Below, piece after piece: positions 24,641-31,726 of a stretch of 64,000 bases of DNA; positions within the stretch are counted from its first letter, which is position 1; each line of letters starts with the position of its first letter. The DNA is from Minisyncoccota bacterium (GTDB taxonomy: Bacteria; Patescibacteriota; Minisyncoccia; Minisyncoccales; Minisyncoccaceae): positions 3,864 to 67,863 of the forward strand of contig JAQUXE010000001.1 in NCBI GenBank assembly GCA_028692555.1, given 5' to 3'. The notes below the pieces were generated by a model that worked only from the letters and a program-made list of their open reading frames with translations, ran no database searches and was not told where the DNA came from. Made by a program: the position numbers and the translations under genes.

Positions 24641-25597
24641 TCACCTTGCGTAGTAAACATAGTCAAAAATACTTTTTGAAATATCATCAAAAATACCTTG
24701 GATCTTTTTTTCAGAGAGATTGTTATTATTTCTAATAAAAACAGTAAGCAAGTAAGGTCTACCAGGAAGATAAAATACTCCAGAGCTGGCAGAAATCATT
24801 TTTTCATCATGAACTCCAAACTTGTGAGAAACATTAATTTCACTAGGAATAGAGCTGCAAAGAAAATTACATTCTGCTCCGTTTAATATATTTAAAAATA
24901 AATTAGAGTAATAAGGAGAAAGATATGTTGAATTATAAAGAGACCTAAAAAATACACTGTAGCGTTTTGCTGTTATACTAATATCGGAAGCACCCTCTTC
25001 TTCAAAAGTTTTCATCATATGAATAAATTCTTCATTCAATCCCAAATGATCAAAAACTTCTTCTACTTCTTTATTACTAACTTTGTTTATTAAAGTTAAG
25101 TATGCTGTGTTGTCAGAATTAATCAAAGTTTCTCTTAAAAGATTTTCAACTGAAAATCTAGATCCACTGGGCTGCAAATAAAGAGATCCATAATCATCAT
25201 CCTTAAATTCATCTTTAATTATTAAAAGCTGATCCATATCTAATAATCCCTTTTCTATTTTTTTCATAACAACCATAGAGAATGGAATTTTTATTAAGCT
25301 AGCTGGCCATATTTTCTCATCCTTATTTAATGAAAAGTTGGCACCCGTAGGAAGATACTCAAAATACATTGATACAAGAACATCATTATTTTTCTTATAT
25401 TTATTTATTAGCTTATTCTCTAATGGTTTAAAGTTAACTAATAAATCTTTCTTATCGATATAAGAAACATATGGACTTAAGAAATCATAAGAAGCTCTAT
25501 TATTATTAATAATAAAAACAAAAACACACAAAATTGAAGCAATTAGGAATAAAATAAACCAAAACCTATAATCAGTTATTAACTTTTTAATATCCAT
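24641..25597 (-). CDS. membrane-anchored beta-lactamase-like serine hydrolase
   Basis: The 318-residue protein has an N-terminal membrane anchor (about 12-31) and then a class-A-like penicillin-recognition fold. Motifs are SLIK (S100-K103), SDN (S161-N163) and, in place of KTG, HKFG (258-261). The class A deacylating Glu is not evident. It is therefore more likely a cell-wall peptidase or transpeptidase-type hydrolase than a resistance enzyme. The gene follows the structured RNA at 25.6-25.75 kb and may be reached only by readthrough of its terminator. Confidence 0.8.
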   Translation of the reverse strand: MDIKKLITDYRFWFILFLIASILCVFVFIINNNRASYDFLSPYVSYIDKKDLLVNFKPLENKLINKYKKNNDVLVSMYFEYLPTGANFSLNKDEKIWPASLIKIPFSMVVMKKIEKGLLDMDQLLIIKDEFKDDDYGSLYLQPSGSRFSVENLLRETLINSDNTAYLTLINKVSNKEVEEVFDHLGLNEEFIHMMKTFEEEGASDISITAKRYSVFFRSLYNSTYLSPYYSNLFLNILNGAECNFLCSSIPSEINVSHKFGVHDEKMISASSGVFYLPGRPYLLTVFIRNNNNLSEKKIQGIFDDISKSIFDYVYYAR

Positions 25598-25609
25598 TTT
25601 TTATTATGC

Positions 25610-25755
25610 GTAATAGAAACTGCTACAAAGTAGCAGTTCCCAAGGTCCTATCTGTGAATCCGAAGAATTCACGTGGGCACCTCATTTAATTACCACGGCA
25701 ATTAAATATTAAAGTTCCCAATTAGAAAAGTGTTCGGAATTTATTTGATAGGACT
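25610..25755 (-). ncRNA. ssrS: structured small RNA, candidate 6S RNA
   Basis: About 145 nt without an ORF, with its own promoter (25762-25790) and terminator. Closing stem: 25747-25754 with 25645-25652, 8 perfect pairs. The apical arm includes TGGG/CCCA (25717-25720 with 25674-25677) and an 8-bp A/T stem (25700-25707 with 25684-25691). On the 3' side a small hairpin with a UUCG loop (25654-25672) faces an unpaired 5' strand, like the central bubble of 6S RNA. The GAGGTGCCCACG segment also recalls bacterial 6S 3' strands. Terminator: AACTGCTAC-TTT-GTAGCAGTT (25638-25618). A riboswitch for the next gene is the main alternative. Confidence 0.55.
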
Positions 25756-25761
25756 AATTGT

Positions 25762-25790
25762 ATTGTATCATTAAATCTTAAAAACTTCAA
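25762..25790 (-). promoter_or_regulatory. promoter of the structured RNA
   Basis: On the - strand TTGAAG (25790-25785), 17-nt spacer, TACAAT (25767-25762). The predicted start at about 25755 is the first base of the closing stem. The -35 lies in the last codons of the upstream kinase gene. Confidence 0.7.
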
Positions 25791-26823
25791 CGAGTTGTTT
25801 TATCATAGAAACTACTACCGGAGCAGCCTGCAAACTTACACATTGAACGCCTTCGTCGTCTGCAACGATCCATGGCTCTTCTATAATTTTAATTTCTCCA
25901 TCAACCGTTTCAAAAGAATATCCTGGTGTCATTTCATAATCATCAACATAGTCGCGAGCAACATCAGCAGGAATTGCATTTCTTAATAATACCTTAGGAA
26001 CACCGTATAATGAATATGCTTTTCTAAGTATTTCTTCATCCATTAATAATCTATCTTTAATGGGCTCAATTCCCTTTTCGTCTCCTTCTTTCATTACCAT
26101 CTTGCCTCCATCACAATTCGCCTCATCACAAATTAAGTAATAGCCACCTTCATCTTGACCAATCTTTGATGTTGGTAATAATCGCAAACTTCTTGAGGCA
26201 TTACATTTTGGACAAATTCTTCTCCATTTAATTCTTTCGTTAATTATATTCATTGGCACATCTATTAAAACAAAAACGTCTGGATCGTCTCTATAGTCAA
26301 CCAAATCTCTAAAGAATAATGAAAAACTAACCTGATCTAAATTCCTTGGAAAACCATCAAGTAATATTACCTTTCCTTTTCTTTTTGTAATTTCTCTTTT
26401 AACTAAAACTAAAATAATTTCATCGGGCAATAAGCTTTTTGTGTCTCTATCTTCTAAGCTCTTGATAATATCTTCTAGAGCATAAAATCCTCTATAATTC
26501 TTTTCTAAGAATTCTACCAAATCTGCTTTCTTTTGAGGATCTTGCATTTCTTCATCAATTGCTCTTACCATATCTCCAACAGACAAGTGCTCAATTTTTT
26601 CAGCTCCAATAACTTCCGAAAACATTTTAGAATAAGTTCCTTTTCCTGAATTCTTTTTACCAAGCAAATAGGCAATAAAAGTATGTCCACTATTTAAGTG
26701 TTCTTTTAATTTTTCAATTTCAACACCGCACTTCAATTTGAAATATTCTTCTCTTTCTTTTGGGTCCGATAGGTTAAATTTTCTATCATCACCCATTTTT
26801 GTTTTTTCTATTGGAAAATCCAT
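25771..26823 (-). CDS. adenylate-kinase-like nucleoside monophosphate kinase with extra C-terminal region
   Basis: A 350-residue second member of the adenylate kinase fold. The P-loop GKKNSGKGT is at 55-63, the NMP site LLDGFPR ends at 160, and a LID has Cys pairs (CPKCNASRS ... CDEANC). About 50 residues precede the fold and roughly 70 follow it. It is distinct from the standard adk at 6.8-7.5 kb. The substrate may be another NMP, or it may act in a regulatory role. It is joined to the MBL gene by TAATATG. Paralogues like this recur in CPR genomes, but I cannot name a tested function. Confidence 0.8.
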   Translation of the reverse strand: MDFPIEKTKMGDDRKFNLSDPKEREEYFKLKCGVEIEKLKEHLNSGHTFIAYLLGKKNSGKGTYSKMFSEVIGAEKIEHLSVGDMVRAIDEEMQDPQKKADLVEFLEKNYRGFYALEDIIKSLEDRDTKSLLPDEIILVLVKREITKRKGKVILLDGFPRNLDQVSFSLFFRDLVDYRDDPDVFVLIDVPMNIINERIKWRRICPKCNASRSLRLLPTSKIGQDEGGYYLICDEANCDGGKMVMKEGDEKGIEPIKDRLLMDEEILRKAYSLYGVPKVLLRNAIPADVARDYVDDYEMTPGYSFETVDGEIKIIEEPWIVADDEGVQCVSLQAAPVVVSMIKQLVEVFKI

Positions 26824-26824
26824 A

Positions 26825-27670
26825 TTATTTTTTATTAGTTATTATCTTATAATTATTACCGTCTGTTGATATTTTAATATCTCCATCAATATCGTTTCTT
26901 AATACCTTAATACCAAAATTAGACAACCGTGTCAAAACATCATCAGCGGGATGACCATATGAATTCTTACCAACCTGAATAACTGCGATTAATGGATCAA
27001 CTTTAACAACAAACTCCTCGCATGTTGAATGTTTAGACCCATGATGAGAAACTTTTAAAACATCTGCAAAAATATCTTCATTAACTATTTCTTTTTCTAA
27101 TTTATTTGTAATATCTCCTGTAAAAAGAAATGAGCTATTCTTATATATCATTTTAGAGACAACTGAAATATCATTAGCGTTCTTTGAATATTTTTCGATA
27201 ATATACTCATTTGGAGAGATTATATCCATCACTACATCACCTAAGATTATTTTATTAATCTCGTTAGAATAAAATATATTAGCCCCCTCTACTTCAATCA
27301 TTGCTTCCCATTTTTCACTTTTTGAGCTGGTTCCGCTAATCCCTGACCATAATATATTTTCAACAACATAATTGTCTAATAATTCAAAAAATCCTGAAAT
27401 ATGATCGCTATCGGTATGAGTTAGAATAATTAAATCAATCGTTTTATCTCCAAAGGGCATAACTGAAGAAACTTTTTCAAGCAATGTTTTATTACCCGGC
27501 CCACTATCAATTATTATTTGATGTTTTTGTGGTGTTTCTATAAATATTGAGTCCCCTTGCCCAACATCAAAAAAAATCACCTGAAGTTCATTACCAGATG
27601 ACAATTCATAAACAAAAGAAAACGTTACTACATTCAAAAACAATAAAAAGAATATAATCTTTTTACTCAT
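26825..27670 (-). CDS. secreted/anchored ComEC-type metallo-beta-lactamase-fold hydrolase
   Basis: The 281-residue protein has an N-terminal signal or anchor helix (3-20), then FFDVGQGDSIFI at about 33-44, the typical ComEC C-terminal domain opening. The metal motif HTDSDH is at 85-90 and a later KVSHHGSKHS at about 210-220. It contains only the hydrolase domain, without the ComEC channel, so it may degrade extracellular DNA or a nucleotide for uptake. It overlaps the DUF1858 gene by 8 nt. Confidence 0.85.
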   Translation of the reverse strand: MSKKIIFFLLFLNVVTFSFVYELSSGNELQVIFFDVGQGDSIFIETPQKHQIIIDSGPGNKTLLEKVSSVMPFGDKTIDLIILTHTDSDHISGFFELLDNYVVENILWSGISGTSSKSEKWEAMIEVEGANIFYSNEINKIILGDVVMDIISPNEYIIEKYSKNANDISVVSKMIYKNSSFLFTGDITNKLEKEIVNEDIFADVLKVSHHGSKHSTCEEFVVKVDPLIAVIQVGKNSYGHPADDVLTRLSNFGIKVLRNDIDGDIKISTDGNNYKIITNKK

Positions 27671-27857
27671 TTAATTTCTTAATTAGTTTTTTATCATCAA
27701 TTCCATAATTATCACAAACATAGCCAATTTCTAATGTCTCAATTTCTGATTTCATATGTGGACAAAAAAGACACGGGAAACCAAACTCTTCTAAAACATT
27801 CCTTGATTTCTCGTTATCTATTATATCTTTTAATTTTGTTTTTCTGTTTATTTTCAT
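27663..27857 (-). CDS. DUF1858-like small redox (CxxC) protein
   Basis: Started at 27857 (MKINRKTKLKDIIDNEK), where it overlaps the iscU stop as ATGA; an upstream in-frame start at 27866 is possible. The 64-residue product has the DUF1858 pattern: a short helix, then GFPCLFCPHMKSEIETLEIG with a CxxC. This family is often linked to hybrid-cluster proteins or to redox chemistry, and its place behind iscU suggests a role in Fe-S or sulfur handling. Confidence 0.78.
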   Translation of the reverse strand: MKINRKTKLKDIIDNEKSRNVLEEFGFPCLFCPHMKSEIETLEIGYVCDNYGIDDKKLIKKLNE

Positions 27858-28291
27858 GAATGGCAACTTTCTCTTTTAGTAATTTGATTATGTCTTTCCT
27901 CTAAATCTTTTGGAATAACAATTTTGTTTTTAATATAATAATCATACACTGCCTGCGTTAATGCATCAATCGCTAAAACCGAGCAATGAATCTTAATCGG
28001 AGGTAATGCTCCTAGTGCATCAACAACATCTTGTTTTGTTATCTTAAGTGCGTCTTCTATGGTTTTCTTTTTTGCTAAATCAGTCAAAACGCTACTTGTT
28101 GCAATAGCCGCAACACAACCAAAAGTTTCAAACTTGATATCTTTAATTATATTGTCTTTTACTTTAATATAAACAAACATTTCGTCTCCGCATGCCATAT
28201 TGCCGACTCTACCCAAACCATCATAATTATCAATTTTTCCATAATTATGAGGTTTTGAAAAATGTTTTAATACTTCTTTTGAATAATTCAT
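27854..28291 (-). CDS. iscU: IscU/NifU-type Fe-S cluster scaffold
   Basis: The 145-residue scaffold has the three ligand Cys of the family: C34 (NMACGDEM, with D36), C59 (FETFGCVAAIATSS) and C103 (KIHCSVLA). The C-terminal tail after residue 130 adds further residues ending in CHS. It assembles clusters from sulfur supplied by the desulfurase encoded just upstream, to which it is joined by ATGA. Confidence 0.95.
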   Translation of the reverse strand: MNYSKEVLKHFSKPHNYGKIDNYDGLGRVGNMACGDEMFVYIKVKDNIIKDIKFETFGCVAAIATSSVLTDLAKKKTIEDALKITKQDVVDALGALPPIKIHCSVLAIDALTQAVYDYYIKNKIVIPKDLEERHNQITKRESCHS

Positions 28292-29424
28292 TTGTGTGGT
28301 GAAATGTCTCTTAATTTTTTAACTACTTCTGGTAATATTTTTAATAAATAATTTACCTCACTTTCTTTTGTCCATCTACCCATACTAATTCTAATTGATC
28401 CATGAGCTTCCTCTTGCTTTAGTCCCATTGATGATAAAACATGTGATGGTTCTAACTTGGGAGAAGAACACGCTGATGCAGTAGAAACAGCAATACCATA
28501 AGAATTGAGCATAAAAAGAATTGCTTCTCCCTCAATAGAAGAAAACCTTACATTCACATTATTAGAAACTCTCTTTGTTTGATGACCATTTAAATAACAG
28601 TTGGGAACTTCTTTGATTAATGTAGCAATAATTTTATCTCTTAATTTAGTCAATCTTTTTTGTTCTTTTTCCATTGTTGAAAGACATATCTCTGTTGCTT
28701 TAGCAAAACCAACTATCGCTGGAGTATTCTCTGTTGATGACCTTAAACCTCTTTCTTGACCTCCACCATGAAGTAGTGGTTCTATTTTAACTCCATCTTT
28801 AACAAATAAAGCTGCTGCTCCCTTGGGACCATATATTTTTTGTGATGATAAGGTTAATAAATCAATATTAGTAACATCAATTGGGATCTTGCCAAAGCTT
28901 TGAGCTGCATCGCTATGAAAGTATATATTATTCTTCTTACAAATCTTTCCTATTGTTTCAATTGGCTGGATTGTTCCAATTTCATTATTTACATGCATCA
29001 CTGAGACAAGTATTGTGTCTTTCTTTATTCTTTTCTCAACTTCTTTAGGATCAACTATACCATATTTGTCAACTGGCAAAAAATCTATTTCAAAACCATT
29101 CTCCCCTAACCACTTAGCGGTATTTAAAACACAGTCGTGTTCTATTGAAGAAACAAGAATGTGCCCTCTTTTTTTTGCAAAAGCAACTCCTTTTAATGCC
29201 ATATTATTACTTTCTGTCGCTGAACCAGTAAAGATTATCTCATTAGAGCTTGCATTGATTGCTTTAGCAATAATGACTCTACTTTTTTCTAATACTTTTT
29301 TTGTCTCGGAGCTAAAAGAGTGCATTGAAGAAGGATTACCAAACTTTTCATTCAAAAATGGCATCATTGATTTTATGACCCTTTTATCTACTGGTGTTGT
29401 TGCTGCGTAATCAAAATATATCAT
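28288..29424 (-). CDS. iscS: cysteine desulfurase (NifS/IscS family)
   Basis: The 378-residue PLP enzyme has the FDYAATTPVDKRV start, HSDAAQSFGK, the PLP-Lys in LSSQKIYGPKG and the catalytic Cys in STASACSS. It releases sulfur from cysteine as a persulfide for Fe-S clusters and tRNA thiolation. ATGA overlaps join it to mnmA upstream and iscU downstream, so it likely feeds both. NifS versus IscS naming is arbitrary here. Confidence 0.95.
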   Translation of the reverse strand: MIYFDYAATTPVDKRVIKSMMPFLNEKFGNPSSMHSFSSETKKVLEKSRVIIAKAINASSNEIIFTGSATESNNMALKGVAFAKKRGHILVSSIEHDCVLNTAKWLGENGFEIDFLPVDKYGIVDPKEVEKRIKKDTILVSVMHVNNEIGTIQPIETIGKICKKNNIYFHSDAAQSFGKIPIDVTNIDLLTLSSQKIYGPKGAAALFVKDGVKIEPLLHGGGQERGLRSSTENTPAIVGFAKATEICLSTMEKEQKRLTKLRDKIIATLIKEVPNCYLNGHQTKRVSNNVNVRFSSIEGEAILFMLNSYGIAVSTASACSSPKLEPSHVLSSMGLKQEEAHGSIRISMGRWTKESEVNYLLKILPEVVKKLRDISPHK

Positions 29425-30449
29425 TTTATTATTCCTCCTCCTATTACCTCCGATTTATTATAAAAAACAATTGATTGACCTTTTGTAATAGCTTTTTGAG
29501 GCCTATCAAAAGTAAACTTATTATTATCTAATACTCCAAAAGCACCTTTATGTCCATATCTAATTTTTGCTTTTACTCTCTTGATATCTTTTCTAAACCA
29601 ATTAGCATTTTTAAAAGAAACCTCCCTTGAAAGCAAATCTTTTTCTTCTAAAGAAACAATTAACCTATTTCTTTTAACGTCTTTATCAATTACCCAGTAA
29701 GGACCACCCGATAATCCGATACCTCGTCTTTGTCCAATGGTATAAAACCAAACTCCATTATGTTCTCCGATTGTTCTGCCCTCCTTATCTACTATATCTC
29801 CTTTTTCTTCTTTAATATATTTTTTAAGAAAACCATTGTTTGCTTCTGTAATAAAACAAACTTCCTGTGATTCTTTTTCATTAATAGATAAATTATTTTC
29901 TTTAGCAATCTTTTTGACAGCCTCTTTTGTATAATTACTTAATGGAAAAATTACTTTCTTTAGTGTCTTAGGATTAAGCTTCCATAAAAAGTATGATTGA
30001 TCTTTTTTAGAATCTTTTGCTTTATAAAGATGCCCATCTTTTACTTTTGCATAATGACCAGTAGCTATAAAATCAGTATCTAATTCTTTTAAGAATATTC
30101 CAAATTTGATCTTCTGGTTACATAATGCACATGGATTAGGAGTATTCCCTGCTTTATATTCTTCGATGAAATAGTTAATTATTTCCTCTTTGAATTGCTT
30201 CCTTAGATCAATAACTTTAAATGGTATCCCTATTTCCTTAGCTAGATTTCTTGCTCCATCTTCTTTGCTAAATTTATTTAATTTCATGAAAACAGCGGTC
30301 ACATCAAATCCTTTATTTTTAAGAATTAATGCAGACACTGCTGAGTCAACCCCGCCCGACAAAGCAACCGCTACCTTATTATTAAAAGAGCCCAAACTTT
30401 CATCTGGGCAACTCCATAGATTAATCTTTTTACTATTCCTCTTCTTCAT
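29421..30449 (-). CDS. mnmA: tRNA-specific 2-thiouridylase
   Basis: Makes s2U34 in tRNAs for Lys, Glu and Gln. The PP-loop SGGVDS is at 31-36. The catalytic pair is C110 (NPCALCNQKIKF, nucleophile) and C198 (ESQEVCFI, persulfide), with C107 an additional Cys. The YTIGQRRGIGL and GGPYWVIDKD segments are typical. At 342 residues it is complete. About 20 residues precede the PP-loop domain and overlap the ferredoxin gene by 17 nt. Confidence 0.95.
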   Translation of the reverse strand: MKKRNSKKINLWSCPDESLGSFNNKVAVALSGGVDSAVSALILKNKGFDVTAVFMKLNKFSKEDGARNLAKEIGIPFKVIDLRKQFKEEIINYFIEEYKAGNTPNPCALCNQKIKFGIFLKELDTDFIATGHYAKVKDGHLYKAKDSKKDQSYFLWKLNPKTLKKVIFPLSNYTKEAVKKIAKENNLSINEKESQEVCFITEANNGFLKKYIKEEKGDIVDKEGRTIGEHNGVWFYTIGQRRGIGLSGGPYWVIDKDVKRNRLIVSLEEKDLLSREVSFKNANWFRKDIKRVKAKIRYGHKGAFGVLDNNKFTFDRPQKAITKGQSIVFYNKSEVIGGGIIK

Positions 30450-30651
30450 CTATCTCTTCTCCATTATCGATTTCTATTGCTCCATAAGGGCAAACATCAA
30501 CCCCACCACACTCTTCAAGCTTAGCAGAACTAATTACTATTGCCTTACCATCAGTATCCATCTCTGTGCCCTCTGAACAAGTTAAGCTGCAGCTACCACA
30601 ACCAATGCATTTTTCTTTATTTATCTTGTATTCTTTTTTTGTATTTTCCAT
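30433..30651 (-). CDS. small ferredoxin, probably one 4Fe-4S cluster
   Basis: A 72-residue acidic protein with C15-x2-C18-x2-C21-x3-C25 (CIGCGSCSLTC) and C48 ... C54-Pro (CPYGAIEI). C15, C18, C21 and C54 can bind one 4Fe-4S cluster; C25 and C48 could form a disulfide as in monocluster ferredoxins. The tail is strongly acidic (DEEEE-type). It heads the mnmA-iscS-iscU set and has its own promoter candidate. Confidence 0.9.
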   Translation of the reverse strand: MENTKKEYKINKEKCIGCGSCSLTCSEGTEMDTDGKAIVISSAKLEECGGVDVCPYGAIEIDNGEEIDEEEE

Positions 30652-30659
30652 ATATTTAT

Positions 30660-30688
30660 ATTTTAACTTATTATTAATAAAATTTCAA
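30660..30688 (-). promoter_or_regulatory. promoter of the ferredoxin-mnmA-iscS operon, leaderless geometry
   Basis: On the - strand TTGAAA (30688-30683), 17-nt spacer, TAAAAT (30665-30660). The predicted start, near 30653, lies 1-2 nt before the ATG at 30651. Confidence 0.65.
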
Positions 30689-30691
30689 TAA

Positions 30692-31690
30692 TTATTCGGG
30701 CTTTCTTTCTCTTTCCATCATTTTCTTAAGTGCATCTATTGGTTTTAGGTTTTTGTATAAAATATTATAAACTGATTCAACTATCGGCATCTCCACTTTA
30801 TACTTCTTACTTAGCTCATAAACTGCCTCTGCTGTTGTTGCTCCTTCGATAATACTGTCCGTTGTTTCAATAATTTTTTCTAGTTTTTCTCCCTTGGCAA
30901 TCCTTTCACCTAATGTTCTATTCCTACTCTCGGGACTAATGCAAGTTGTTGATAAATCGCCTAATCCAGCTAGACCATAAAATGTTTTTCTTTTAGCCCC
31001 CATTTTTTGTCCTAATCTTTGTATCTCAACTATTCCTCTTGATAATATGGCTGCTTTTGCGTTTGAGCCAAAACCAAGACCATCTGATATTCCAGCAACT
31101 ACGGCAATAATATTTTTTAATGGTCCACCTAATTCAACTCCAATAACATCAGTTGAGGTGTAAACTCTAAAATATTCATTACTAAATATATCTTGTATTG
31201 TTTTTGCAATCTCTTTATCTTTTGATGCAATAACGACAAGTGCAGGTAATTCCTTAGCAACTTCAATGGCAATCGTTGGACCTGACAAAACACAAGTTTT
31301 AATATTGCCTAGCTCTTCTTTTAAAACCTCCGTCATTCTTTTTAATGTTTTTTGCTCTAATCCTTTCGTTACACTTATAAAAAATTTCTTATTCAAAGTA
31401 ATATTTTCTTTTTTAATCATTTGAGAAACGCTTCTAAAGAACTTAGAAGGAATACTAAAAACAATATAGTCACTAAATTCAATTGCTTTTTTAAGATCTT
31501 TTTCAAAAATAATATTATTAGGAATCATAATTCCCTTTAGATATTTCTTATTTTCTCTTTTCTTATCTAGCTCTTCTAAGTGATCATCAAAAACACTCCA
31601 AACTAAAACATCATGTCCATTTTTTGAAAGCAATATTGCTAAGGTTGTACCCCATGCTCCATCGCCTAATATTGTAATTCTTTTTTTCAT
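30692..31690 (-). CDS. gpsA: glycerol-3-phosphate dehydrogenase (NAD(P)+)
   Basis: The 332-residue enzyme makes sn-glycerol 3-phosphate, the phospholipid backbone, from dihydroxyacetone phosphate. It has the N-terminal Rossmann motif LGDGAWGTTLA at about 8-18, then SGPTIAIEVAKELPA and the catalytic-domain KNIIAVVAGISDGLGFGSNAKAA block and GDLSTTCISPESRN. It starts directly at a predicted transcript start, suggesting a leaderless mRNA independent of the upstream helicase gene. Confidence 0.96.
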   Translation of the reverse strand: MKKRITILGDGAWGTTLAILLSKNGHDVLVWSVFDDHLEELDKKRENKKYLKGIMIPNNIIFEKDLKKAIEFSDYIVFSIPSKFFRSVSQMIKKENITLNKKFFISVTKGLEQKTLKRMTEVLKEELGNIKTCVLSGPTIAIEVAKELPALVVIASKDKEIAKTIQDIFSNEYFRVYTSTDVIGVELGGPLKNIIAVVAGISDGLGFGSNAKAAILSRGIVEIQRLGQKMGAKRKTFYGLAGLGDLSTTCISPESRNRTLGERIAKGEKLEKIIETTDSIIEGATTAEAVYELSKKYKVEMPIVESVYNILYKNLKPIDALKKMMERERKPE

Positions 31691-31696
31691 AATTAT

Positions 31697-31726
31697 ATTA
31701 TATCCTAATTCTTCTTATGAGCACAA
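31697..31726 (-). promoter_or_regulatory. promoter of gpsA, leaderless geometry
   Basis: On the - strand TTGTGC (31726-31721) and TATAAT (31702-31697), 18-nt spacer. The start 7 nt downstream is 31690, the A of the gpsA ATG. Confidence 0.6.

Noticed and set aside
24641-25597. A beta-lactamase resistance gene.
   Set aside because: The KTG motif is HKFG and the class A general-base Glu is not visible; a membrane-anchored wall hydrolase is more likely.
25598-25770. A tRNA, tmRNA, SRP RNA or RNase P RNA reading of the structured region.
   Set aside because: No cloverleaf, no tag-peptide frame, no GGAA-loop SRP core and no RNase P core sequences were found.
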